From Brienomyrus brachyistius (taxonomy: Eukaryota > Chordata > Actinopteri > Osteoglossiformes > Mormyridae), in the NCBI RefSeq assembly GCF_023856365.1, contig NC_064534.1:12606536-12670535 (forward strand): a stretch of DNA of 64,000 nucleotides, written 5' to 3'. Below are positions 35,401-47,400 of this stretch, in pieces. The translations under genes and the position numbers were made by a program. Within the stretch, counting starts at the first letter, position 1. Each line of letters opens with the position of its first letter. Under the pieces are notes generated by a model that ran no database searches, was not told the origin of the DNA, and was given only the letters and a program-made list of their open reading frames with translations.

Positions 35401-38400
35401 GTGTCTGACATCGCCTCCTCTTCCCACTCGTTCAGGTTGTCATCCATCAGGGACACGTCTAAGGAGTTCTTCAGTGGCCTGTTACCAAATCCGGAAACCC
35501 GGGGGAAATTCCCGTTAGTCTCCTTCCGGCTTGCTGGCAGGAGCCTGACGGCCGACAGGACAGATCCCACGACAAGCCGGCCGCAGGCACCTGTGCCCAT
35601 CGCATTGCTAACTCCCGTCAATTAATGCGCCGGTTCCAACTCCTAATTTTTCCCATCACTGTCATCATATCCGCAAACTGAAGGACACCTCAATCCCTGG
35701 ACCCAACACTCAACTGTCATGCCATAACATTTTCCTCAAAAGACCGAAACCCGAAAATTAAAGACTTAAATATGAGAGTACGATCGTCCCAATTCTGTGG
35801 AATGGGCTACAAACTTACTTGAGTCCCACGGAGTCTTCCCCAACCGGTTCTCTCCTCTTTTTCTTGCTGGGCTCGGTGGTCTTGAACCCCTCGGGGAACC
35901 AGAGCTGCCCATGCTCGCGCTGCCGCTTACGGGAGACCATCATTCCCACGCCGATGAAGGCCAGCAGGACCACGGCCGCCAAGACCACATAGACTGGGTA
36001 CAGCTCCGAAGACGTCGGGGTCTTGTTCTCGCCTGCGGTAGAGGGAAGCCGCATGTCAGGAAGGGGGGGATTTTTGTTTTTTTTTAAAAAAAGGCACGAC
36101 CAGGGCGAGGAAGAGCCTCACGGTGCCAGCGGAGATGGTCGCTCGGAGCCCGCGTCTATGCGAACACGACAGCAGCAGCCGGAAGGCAGGAGAGCGCTTG
36201 TAAAACAAGGTTGTCTCATTCGCTGATAATCAGAATTGCTAACTACTTCTCATCAAAAAGAGCTGGCAAAAAAAGGGAGGGTAAAATAAACCCCCACTCC
36301 CCTTTAAGAATAGGGTACCATGAGACCATTTCTTCTTTAAGGGAAAAAAGGCAGGGATTAATGAACTTCAAATTACTGCACGCGCTTTAAGCTGTAAAGA
36401 CCGAGGATTTATTAGGATTTTCAAGATAACAAAGAGGCCCAACTTCTAGCACACTCCCGATCAATTTTCCCCTCTTTTTTTTCTCTCCTAATGATTTTGA
36501 AATGATAAACTCTCCACACCTAAACCCTTAGAGATGCATTAAGTCTTGGTATTACATTCAACGGGGTGAAGGCTGCTGAAGACCCACTCGTGGGGGATGG
36601 GGGGTGAAGATGCGCTGCTGCAGTTTATTCGTAGAGATCTTGCTATTTTGGGTGCCCACAGCGTGCGGATTTGAACATAAAGTCGGGGATTTAGCGGGAG
36701 TGATCTGCTGTCGTGTACATTTCATTAGCACAGACTGTCATTTGGAGGCAAAAGCGATGACCCCTTCGTAAGGCTTTTATGGGAGGGTTAAGGGGCCAGC
36801 AGGCACAAGGCGAGGTGGTGTGATTTACACGTGGATCCAAGGCGGTCCACGTCACTTTGGAGATGGAGCGGGGGAGGGGAACACTCACTGGTAACGGCCT
36901 CGATGATGTAGGGCACGTTCAAGTGGCCACTGGAGGCCAGAGCTCCGAGGAAGGCGGCCACATCAGTAGCACTCTGGAAGCAGTCGTCAGACTGCAGGTA
37001 ACACTGGCGGTTGTCAATCTCCAGGTACACCACGGACCTGAAGGGGGCAGTAGAGAGTCAGAGCACGGAACCTACATTGCAGGACTACAGCGAGTGAGGA
37101 GGGTTTCTGGAGTTTTAGGTAGAGCCAGCCCGACCAGACGGGTCCTGATGTGGACTCACCCCTTAATCTGCATCTGATCCAGCTCCCTGCGGCGCCGGGC
37201 ACCAAGTGTGCCACCATGGCTGAACACACCGGGGGCACGGGGGCCCCAGTCATTGGTCGAGCGCTTGATCTTGTGGCGGCGGAGCTCGTGTTCGCTTCCA
37301 TAGTACGGGAAGATCATGGGGTTGCCCCGCGCGTCGCGCCGGAACACCACGTTGGTGTGGATGACACGGCTGAGCTCGCGCAGGAAGGCCGCTGAGTCGT
37401 TCCTGAGCCGTTCCGGAGCTATATGCACCACCAGGACTAGGCTGCCGTCAGCCAGCTTCTCCGGCACGTTGTCGGCGCAGTCCAAGCCGTCCCACTCGCA
37501 CTCGGCGTTGTTGCAGCCCTGGTCACAGTGGCCATCCGCATAGTGGTCCTTACAGTACTGGTCATACAGGGGGCTGCGGGTTGGAGGGGCGGGGGAACCA
37601 CAGAGTGGGAATTTAATGAGTGATTCGTCTGTAGGTTGTGGGTTTGATTCCCACGCACAATGTACTTGTGAAGTATTCACAAGGGTGTCCCCTGCCTTGT
37701 GCCCTGTACTTTAAGCAGGTAAGCAATGAAAATGCCATATATGTGAGCATGCATAAGAAATGATATAGTGTTTTACACTTACATTAAATGAACCAATGCA
37801 TCATTTAAATACATGCTATGGACATTTCCATTCTAAGTTATTCCTGTGCTGGATGGAATGGTCAGCAGAGGGACGCATGGATGAAAGATGGATGAATGGA
37901 CAGACAGACATGAATGGACAAATGGAGGGATATGTGGACAGATGGACTGATGGATGGATGTATGGAAAAACAGGTGGATTAACAGAAGGATAGACAGAAG
38001 GACAGACGTATAGATGAACAGAGAGACATATGGATGGACAGACGGTGCATCAGCAAACTCACTTGCACTGTCCTTCGGTGTCCTGGCAGTCGAAGCCGTC
38101 GTAGAGGCAGCCTGCGTTGTCGCATTGCTCGTCGCACTTGCCGTCGTTGAAGTAGCGCCAGCACTGCAGCGCGGCGGAGCAGTTCTGCCAGGGGTCGTCG
38201 AAGTTGAGCGAGCAGTCGCCGCCGTCCCAGCCGCACGCATGGTTGTTGCACAGGCTGTCGCAGATTTCGTTGCCGCGGCGGCCCTCGCACTGCGCGACCT
38301 CGCAGCTGACAGAGATCTCGGGCGGCGGTGTGATGTCACGGCCCAACCCGCCCCCGAACGTGTAGTCCAGGATGTGGCAGAGCAGCCCGTTGAAATTGGC

Positions 38401-41400
38401 AGGGCAGACGCAGCGGTAAAAGGGCGCCTCGGCCAGGGGCTCGCACGTCCCGCCGTTGTAGCAGGGGCCGGAGCTGCAGGGTCCCTCGGTGGCGTGCTGG
38501 CACTCGGGCCCCGTGAAGCCCGCCGGGCACAGGCACTTGGGGCTCTTCTGTCCGGAGACACACGTGCCCCCGTTCCGGCACCGCAGGCTTCCGCATGAAC
38601 GGGCGTCGTTTTCGCATGTGGATCCGCTGTAGCCCTGCAGAGGCGGACAGGAGACACCTGCTCGACGGGGGACTCGGCGAGAAGGGAATGGCGCCCTCAA
38701 GAGGGGGATGGGGGGGGGTGGACTCACCGGCGGACACTTGCAGATGAAGCCGCGGGGCGTGTTGCTGGCCACGGCGCAGGTGCCCCCATTGCGGCAGGGC
38801 TTGGTCTGGCAGCCGTCAAACACGGTGTCGCAGCGCTGGCCTGAGAAGCGTAACGGTAGCACACAGGTTAGCATTTCCCCGTCAAGAAGGACCGCGTGCA
38901 CCCATGGCGATGGGGCCCGGAGGTCCGCCCCTCTTACCAGTGTAGCCAGTGCGACACTCGCAGTGGTAGTTGTTGGTGAGCTGGATGCAGTTCTGGGTGC
39001 CGCGTGGGTCGCACGGGTTGGACAGGCACTCGTTGACATCGCCCTCGCAGCGCTCGCCCACGTAGCCCGCCGGGCACACGCAGCTGTAGCCGCCCACGCG
39101 GTCCACGCATTTGCCGTTGTTGAAGCACTTGGGCTCGCGGGTCAGCGGCTCCACGAAGGGCGTGCAGTCGTCCACGTTGATCTCGCAGTGGACGCCTGGG
39201 AGGGTAACACTATCATTGCACTCAAAAGAAAAAGACTTTCAGCCGAGCGCTGAATATCATTAAGCCCTAATTAATGAAGTGTGCCGGTTTTGGGGAGGGG
39301 GTTAGGGTGAGGGGGGGCGAGCCCTGACCTTGTGTCCCTCGGGGACAGGAGCACTTGTAGGTATTGATTAAGTCGATGCATGTGCCTCCGTTTTGACAGG
39401 GGTGGGAGAGGCACTCATTGATCTCCTTAGAACAGTTCGCCCCGTGGTACCCTGGCACGCACTGTGGGGGGGGGGGAGAGAGAGCGGGAATCGATGACTG
39501 ACATGAAACAACGACTGGGAAGAGAGCCAGGTAACAGAAGCCAAATTCTGCAGAGGGAAGCATTTCAGTTTGGACCCTTGAGAGGGAGGGGTGGGTGGCC
39601 CCCGTCGCCAGGGAGACGTCGCAGCTGAGTTACCTCGCAGGAGTATCCCCCCAGGTAGTCTGTGCAGGTGGCTCCATTCTGACAGGGGTTGGGGAGGCAC
39701 TCGTCCACCTGCTCCTCGCAGTAGCTGCCCGTGTATCCGGCCTGGCAGCGGCAGTAATGGGTGTTCCCCGCATCCAGGCACTGGCCAGAGTTCCGGCACA
39801 GGTGAGCTACGTCCACACCTAGGCGAGACGAGGGCAGAGAAAGCAGAGCGAACTGATTGGCCGGAAGCAGCATCTTGGCTTTTATTTTGACAGCGATAGT
39901 CCCTCCCCACCCTGTCAGACTCCTCCTGTTCCCGAACCCGCGCTACCTTGCCGCTTGGCCGCCACCTCGCAGGACACGCCGGGCACGTCGCAGTAGAGGC
40001 CCGTCCAGCCGCTCTGACACTCGCAGCTGTATGACGTGCCCGTCTGCCAGCAGGTGCCCGCGTTCTTGCAGGGTGACGAGTCGCACCAGCGCACCAGGTT
40101 CTGGAAGGAGACGAGAGGCTAAACAAATCAGGCACGAGAGGAAAGGGGGGGGGGGGGTAACAAAGACAGCGAGTCCGGTTGGAGGGCTGCGTACCTGGCA
40201 GTTGAGCCCGGTGTAGCCGTGGGCACAGGTGCACTTGTAGGTGCCGTACGTGTCCTGGCAGGTGCCCCCGTTCAGACAGGGCCTGGAGTCACACTCATTG
40301 ATGTCATGTTGGCAGTAGCTGCCCATGAAGCCTGGTGGGCACAGGCAGGTGAAGGCGTTGATGCCATCCACACACGTGCCACCATTGAAGCAGGAACTGC
40401 AAGTGCAAAAAGGAGTATTACTGTCGGTGCATCATGCTTCATGGCCGCTTCCATTATGACTCCAGAACAGGGTTGCATTGAGCCTGGGGCCAAGCAGCAG
40501 AGCAACAAGACAGCGTCAATCTATCACAGAGCCCGACAGACATACGATGGGGATATTACTGAACCCCAGACCCTACACATGAGTGGTGAATGTTAACCCC
40601 CCCCCCCAGTATGTATGATGTTTTAGCACCTTTCCGTGCAGTCAGGCGTGTTGTTCTCGCAGTGGATGCCGCTGAAGCCGGCCGGACAGGTGCAGGTGTA
40701 GCTGTTGACGCAGTCGGTGCAGTTGGCGCCGTTCTTGCAGGGGTTGCTGTCGCACTCGTTGATGTCCTCCTCGCATTTCAGGCCCCGGAAGCCGGGCAGG
40801 CAGGTGCAGGTGAATCCGTCCACCTCATCCCTGCAGAAGCCCCCGTTCCTGCAAGGGTCTGGGGGACGGCGGGTGTGGGGTGAGTAGTGTGACCATGGGA
40901 CGTCGCCCCAGAGGGAGACTGGGGGGAGGGGGGCTGCGCAGACAGAGCGGGGGAAGGCGAGACTCACTGGGCTTGCAGTCGTCGATGTCCGTCTCGCAGT
41001 CACGTCCAGTGAAGCCGGCTTTGCAGCTGCAGCGGTACCCCCCCCAAAGTGTTCTGGCACGTGGCGCCATTACGGCAGGGGTTCTTCACACATTCGTTGA
41101 CGTCCACCTCACACGTTTGACCTTTGGGGGGAAAAGGGGGGCAAGCTGATACAGTGCTGATACAGTGCTGATATGGTGTTGATACAATGCTGATACAGTG
41201 TTGATACAGTGCTGATACAGTGCTGATACAGTGTTGATACAGTGCTTATACGGTGTTGATACAATGCTGATACAGTGTTGATACAGTGCTTATACAGTGC
41301 TGATACAATGCTTATACGGTGTTAATACAATGCTGATACAGTGTTGATACAGTGCTTATACAGTGCTGATACGGTGTTGATACAGTGCTGATACAGACCA

Positions 41401-44400
41401 GCGCCGCATCTACAAGCCAGGGGGGGAAGCACGCTCCCTCACCTTGCCACCCGTCAGGGCACACGCAGGAAAACCTCTCGTAGTCCTCTGACGCCTGACA
41501 CACGCCTCCATTCTTACAGGGTTTAGGCCCACAGGGAGCCAGCAAGCTCTCGCAGTTCTCACCTGGGGGGCAGAAAATACAGAGCAATTACATTATATTT
41601 ATTCATTAATATTATTTATTACACTTAAAGACTAATAACTTGGCATTTTAAAGATGCTATATCTGGAGCTCTGCTCTTAATTCGCTCTCGGATGTCTTAC
41701 AAGGACTACGAGGCAGTTTCAGAAAGCAGCCTGGGGTTTTCCTCTGCTGTTTCCACGTATAATTCCACTGCACCCAGATCTAGCAGGAAACGCAGCTGCT
41801 TCCTGCCATTGTGTGTGTGTGTGGGGGGGGGGGCGGCAAGGACGTACAACAGGACCCAAACAGGACGTAGCCCCTGCCACCGTCCCTCCACCACAACAGT
41901 GCCACTTCACCTCTCCTCTTGGAGCGTTTCATTTTTTCCCCCCACATTCTTTCCAAAAATTAGTCCCTCCGCTTCCCTAACGGCTACAGAGCGACGAGGA
42001 AGAATCCTGCAGGAACATCCAGGAGCTTCTGAAGAGCCCAACGTCATCATCACCACTAACCAGCAGCACCGCAAGAGCCAGAGGATCCCTCGACAACACG
42101 GAGCCACAACAGGAAGCTGGCAGACCATCACATGATTGCGAAATGCCGTCCCACGTCAAGCTGCTCGTGAGGGGGGGGGACACCTACCGGTGTACGGCAG
42201 CAAGCAGTTGCACTTGTACCCGGCCACGTCGTCAATGCAGGTTCCCTGGTTTAAGCAGGGGTTGGACGCACACTCGTTTATGTTCGTTTGGCAGTTAGGG
42301 CCTGCAACACATGGAGCACCTAGTTCAGATTTGTGGGGGGGAGGGGGGGCACAGATTCTGGAAGAAGACTTGGAAGAGGTTAGCTGGAGAGGGAGGGTAA
42401 CAGGCAGAGCGGACTGGGGGCCACTGACCGCTGAACCCCACGCGGCATGTGCACACATAGCCGCCTGTCATGTCCTTGCAGGTGCCGCCATTGACGCAGG
42501 GGTTGGACTCGCATTCATCTTTGTTGATGTCGCAGTTCTGGCCACTCCAGCCAGAATGACAGATGCACTTGTAGCTGTAAGGAGGCGCAGCCAATCAGAG
42601 GCCAGCATTTTGCTGCGACGCGACGCATATCCAGGAATAACGAGTCAAGTAGACGCAAGGATTACAGCAGATCTGCTTACCCTTTGGCCTCGTCCTCGCA
42701 GTATCCGTGGATACATGGGTTGCTGATGCATTCGTTGATTTGAGAGAGACACGTGGCGTCGTGGTAACCCTCGGGGCACACGCAGGTGAACCCGTTGATT
42801 TCATCGAGGCAGGTCCCGCCGTTGTGACAGGGGTTAGGTGCGCAGTCGTCAATGTTGATGTTGCACATTGTTCCTGGAAAAAAAAGGAAGTCTGTCAGTT
42901 CACAGCTGTGGAACAAATTTCATTCACTAACACTAAAAGCGGGCTGATCTTCAAATCTGGCAGTAAACCAAAAGTGCCCCCTAGTGGTCAGAAAACATAG
43001 GTCTTTTCATACTCCTAGAGGCCAACATGAAACTGCACAAGACCTGAGATCTGTTTTCCTGCCATGATATAAAGATCAGGCAGAATGCAGGTGAACCCTG
43101 CAGCGATCGCAACGGCCTCCACGACAAAGGAGCCTTTGGAAACCCAACGTCAACAAATCAGCATCGAAAGTGAGGTCTACTCACAGCCCTGCAGCTAATC
43201 TCAGAGTCACGGTATGCACACCGGCCACAACCTGGCGACCCAGACGCAGAATCCCAAGCCGAGCATCATGGGAGCAGACCCGACGGAGCCGGAGCCGGGC
43301 TGGCGTTCCGAAGCCGGGCCACTCCGGCACGCGACGCGACGAACAATGGAGAACACGAACAATACCAGGCAAAGCGAGCGGAACCACAGTGGCGCTTGTT
43401 TACGAGGACGGAAACCGGGGAACCATTTTACACAAGAGTGCCCAACAATTAACTCTGCCCCCACCCCCTTCCTCCCTATTAATTAGAAAGGCAACATATG
43501 GGGGCTGTTTGGATCACAGTCCTGCTCTGCTGTAGATCTGCATCTCTGCGTTCAGATAATTGGGATCGAGAACAGAAGGAGAACTGTAGGCACTTGAGGC
43601 CCAGCAGAGTTTCCCCGAACCACCCTCTGCCACCCTGCCCCCCCCTTCTCATTTCTATGTTAGATGCTGAAGTGAAACCCCACAGAAAGAGGGACACTGG
43701 GGTAACTTGCATAATTAGCGACACTTCTTCTCCTAACTGTACAATGTGACTACACCTCACTGGGGCAGTGTGATGCACAGCGGGATAGTACACTGTGCAT
43801 GTCATCTGCAGGCCACCCATTCTGATCTCTTAACCCCAATTGCTCCAGTGACTCTGCTTTCGTAACTGTAGGCATCCACTAAATTAAATAAAGATTATAA
43901 ATGTTTGTGGGGTCTCGCAAAGAGGAGTCAGACCAGGGCGATATGCACCGCTTCAGCCTGGACTATTTCAGTTAAACACTGACCTTTCAGTCACTGAAAG
44001 CTGCTAAACCAGTTGTATAGCAAAAAAAACAAAAAACCGCTTTTGTTGGCCTTTAAGTAAAGCCCAACCACCCACATCCCCCATTTTTCGAGAGCTTGAA
44101 ACACAGTCACAGGACGCAATGGGCAGGACAAAAAAAATAATAACACTAACACGAGCTCCAGGCTTGACAGGTGGATCACCTGGGCCTGGTAACCCGACAC
44201 CCCCCACCCCGCGCCCCCCCCGGAGACGAGCCAGCCCACCAGCCAGATGTCGCGCTGGGCCCCACCTGTGTAGCCAGGCTCGCAGACGCACTCATAGCCG
44301 TCGATCTTGTCGATGCACGTGCCATAGTCGCACGGCCGGCTCTTGCAATCGTCCAGGTTGACTTCGCAGTTCTGTCCTGGGGGGCAAAAGCACGGAGAGA

Positions 44401-47400
44401 CACGTCGTTTCTTCGTCCCCGGCAACGTCCCGCCCGGACAGCCTCGGCCCGGCAGGCTCACCTGTGGTGCCCTTGGGGCAGATACAGATGTAGGCGTTTT
44501 CCCGGTCCTGACAGGTGCCCCCGTTCTGGCATGGCTGACTCAGGCACTCGTTGATGTTGGTCTCGCAGAGGCGACCCACGTACCCCGGGCGGCAGTAGCA
44601 GGTGAAGGAGGCCAGGCCGTCCTTGCAGGTACCATAGTGGCAGGGGTCCGAGTAGCACTCATTTATGTCCGTCTCGCAGTGCACGCCTGTGTATCCTGTG
44701 ACAGGGCGAAGCCGACGTTAACCGGCGTGATGCCCTGGGGAATCTGTTCCAGGAACAGCGGGGGCGGCGCGTGGGGGGTCTCGTACCTTCGGCGCACTCG
44801 CAGGTGTACTTGTTGGGCCCGTCGATGCACTTGGCCCCGTTCTTGCAGGGTGTGCTGGCGCACTCGTCGAAGTCCACCTCACACAAGTTCCCGGAGAATC
44901 CTGGGGAAGCAAGCAGGTCAACATGGAGCCTCATTGGGACGTGCAGAGATGTGCGAGAGGCCAGCTATGGTCTGGCTGGGAAGCACACGGCCAGCACACT
45001 GCTGGAGCTTCTCTGAGATCTATTCCAAGATGGGGGCACCGTGTCCCACATTTAACATTCATCATTCCATTCACAAAATCTTGCCTCAATCTTTCCCACA
45101 GCCAATGTCAATTCAGTCTGAGCGACTTCAGTCATTTAATTCAGTCATTCAGTCTTTGAAATGCCAGTTTTTTCTCCCTCCGTGATTTTTTTAGGCACCA
45201 CAGCTTAAAGGCGCAGTACTTTAATTCCAGGTCTGCCACAATGATCAGCTGAGTGTCCCTTAAAATCAGCGGCCAGAAAAAGGGCCGGTTTTATTTAATC
45301 GAACAAACAGTGCGATTGATTTCTCCTTAAGAAAATCCCCAGAAGGGTCACGCCGTTAATCCCTTCAGCTAGGATGCATGGGGGAGTGGCTCAGAATCCA
45401 CACCTTTACATGTCATGTCGAGGGCGGGGGTGGGGGGCGCTGGCATCTCCGTGGATACCAGCTATATGTGGCAGGTTGAAGAGTCAAACACAGACCTTGC
45501 GGAGGAACTGATTTACATCTCAAGTGGGAACCAGGGAAGTGAAGGATCCAGGATCCACCCCCCACTCCAAACCTCCCAATCCCTTATCCTCCTTTCGATC
45601 TTTCAGAGATTAACGGTTGCAGAACTCTTTCTGCACTCACATCACAATACCACGGAGCCTTCATTCAAGCTGGTCCCCACCATAAACATGGTGGTTTTTC
45701 AGCTGCTAAGCTGCTGCGCCATTTTAAATAGTGTCCCAGCCTCAGTGAACCAGCAGGGGGCAGCCTAGTGCTCATATCTGCCTTTCAACACTGCTTCTGT
45801 TTCAGGGTCAGGGGGGCGAATGGATTTTTAAGAAGATCAAAAGTTCATGCACGCAGTCACCCTCCCACCTCCCGCCTGATACGTCGGGGATACGCAGTAT
45901 TACAATGATAACCTGGAAGAGGGGGGAGGGGGTCAGGTTTAGGCCTCCCACCTTTGGGGCACTCGCAGTAGAAGCTGTTGATTCTGTCCACACACCTCCC
46001 GTTGTTCAGACATGGTGTGCTGGAGCATTCATCTGTGTTGATCTCGCAGAAGACTCCCTCGTAACCTGCCCAGCGACACAGGAGAAGGGACAGTGGTCAG
46101 CCGGGGCTACACTCGGTGTCGCTCGGGTACGCTTTAAAGCCTTTCCTCTGGGTGGTGCAGCATGGAGGTTTCGACGCAGCCCCGACGGCAGATCGCGCAC
46201 CTGGCATGCAGATGCAGTGGAAGCCCCCGATCTGGTCCAGGCAGGTGGCGTCGTTCCTGCACGGGTTGGACATGCACTCGTTGACGTCCATCTCGCAGCG
46301 CGGCCCCGAGTAGCCCTGCAGGCAGCGACACTGGAAGGAGCCCTTGGTGTTCAGACACTTCCCGCCATGCTCACACGGGTTGGCGCCTGGAGAAGATGGA
46401 ACGACGCGTGAGGCAGGGATGGGGATGCCCGTGGGCTGCGCCTGCCGCCAACCCACTCGCCGAAGCGCCAGGGATCTCACCCAGGGAGCACTCGTCCACG
46501 TCCTGGTCGCAGGCGGAGCCGAAATAACCTAGGGGGCAAGTGCAGATGGCCTTCCCGTTGACGGGGTTGGTGTCGCAGTTGGAGCCTCGCTGGCAAGGGT
46601 TGCTAATGCAGGCGTCGTCTAGGTGACACAGCAGACCTGGGGATGGGGGCGCACAGTTTAGAGTCTTGATTATAGAGTTTGTAAAGCGTGCAGGCCTAAC
46701 GGGACGTCCCTCCGGATGGGTGGGGGCTTTGGCTCACCCGTACGGCCGTGGGGACACTCGCAGAAGAAGGAGGCAACGCGGTCGTGGCAGGTGGCGCCGC
46801 TGTAGCAGGCCGCGTTGGCGCAGTCGTCGATGTTCTCGCTGCAGTCGTCGCCTGTCCAGCCGTTGACGCAGACGCAGTGGTAGCTGCCGTGCGTGTTGTG
46901 GCAGGTGCCGCCGTTCTGGCACGCGTTGGGCATCAGCTGGCACTCGTCCACATCCTCGGTGCAGAACTGGCCTGCGGGGGGGGGGGGAACGTGGTTCGGC
47001 ACAGGAACGCCAGGCTCATCCTCGGGGGGCACCGAGGGCACGGGGAGGGAGGCTTACCCGTCCACTCGGGCCGGCACTGGCAGTTGTAGGTGTTCACGCC
47101 GTCCACGCAGGTACCCCCATTCTGACAGCGGTGCTCCAGGCAGTCGTCGATGTGATGTTGTGCTCGCAGTTCTGGCTGGTGAACCCTAGGGGGAGCCGAT
47201 GATAACACATGGATGACGACGCCACAGCCACAACCTCAGGCTGCTGGGAAGGCTCCCATTCTGCTAGGCCAGTAGTTAGCGTGTCAGTGCTAAGGCCACG
47301 GACGTGGCAAACATCAGTTAAGGATTGGCATAGAACAGGGGACCTTCTGAGGACCTTGCCCAGACTCACACTTGAAATGGGTGACTGTCACCCAGGGGAA

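Noticed and set aside
38014..38598. 194-codon plus-strand frame over notch1 exon 25
   Set aside because: Shadow of the GC-rich Notch1 coding strand; the minus strand encodes EGF and LNR repeats with conserved cysteines.
41148..41396. Regular short repeats that could suggest a CRISPR-like array
   Set aside because: The units are head-to-tail 11-mers without unique spacers, inside a vertebrate intron; this is a minisatellite.
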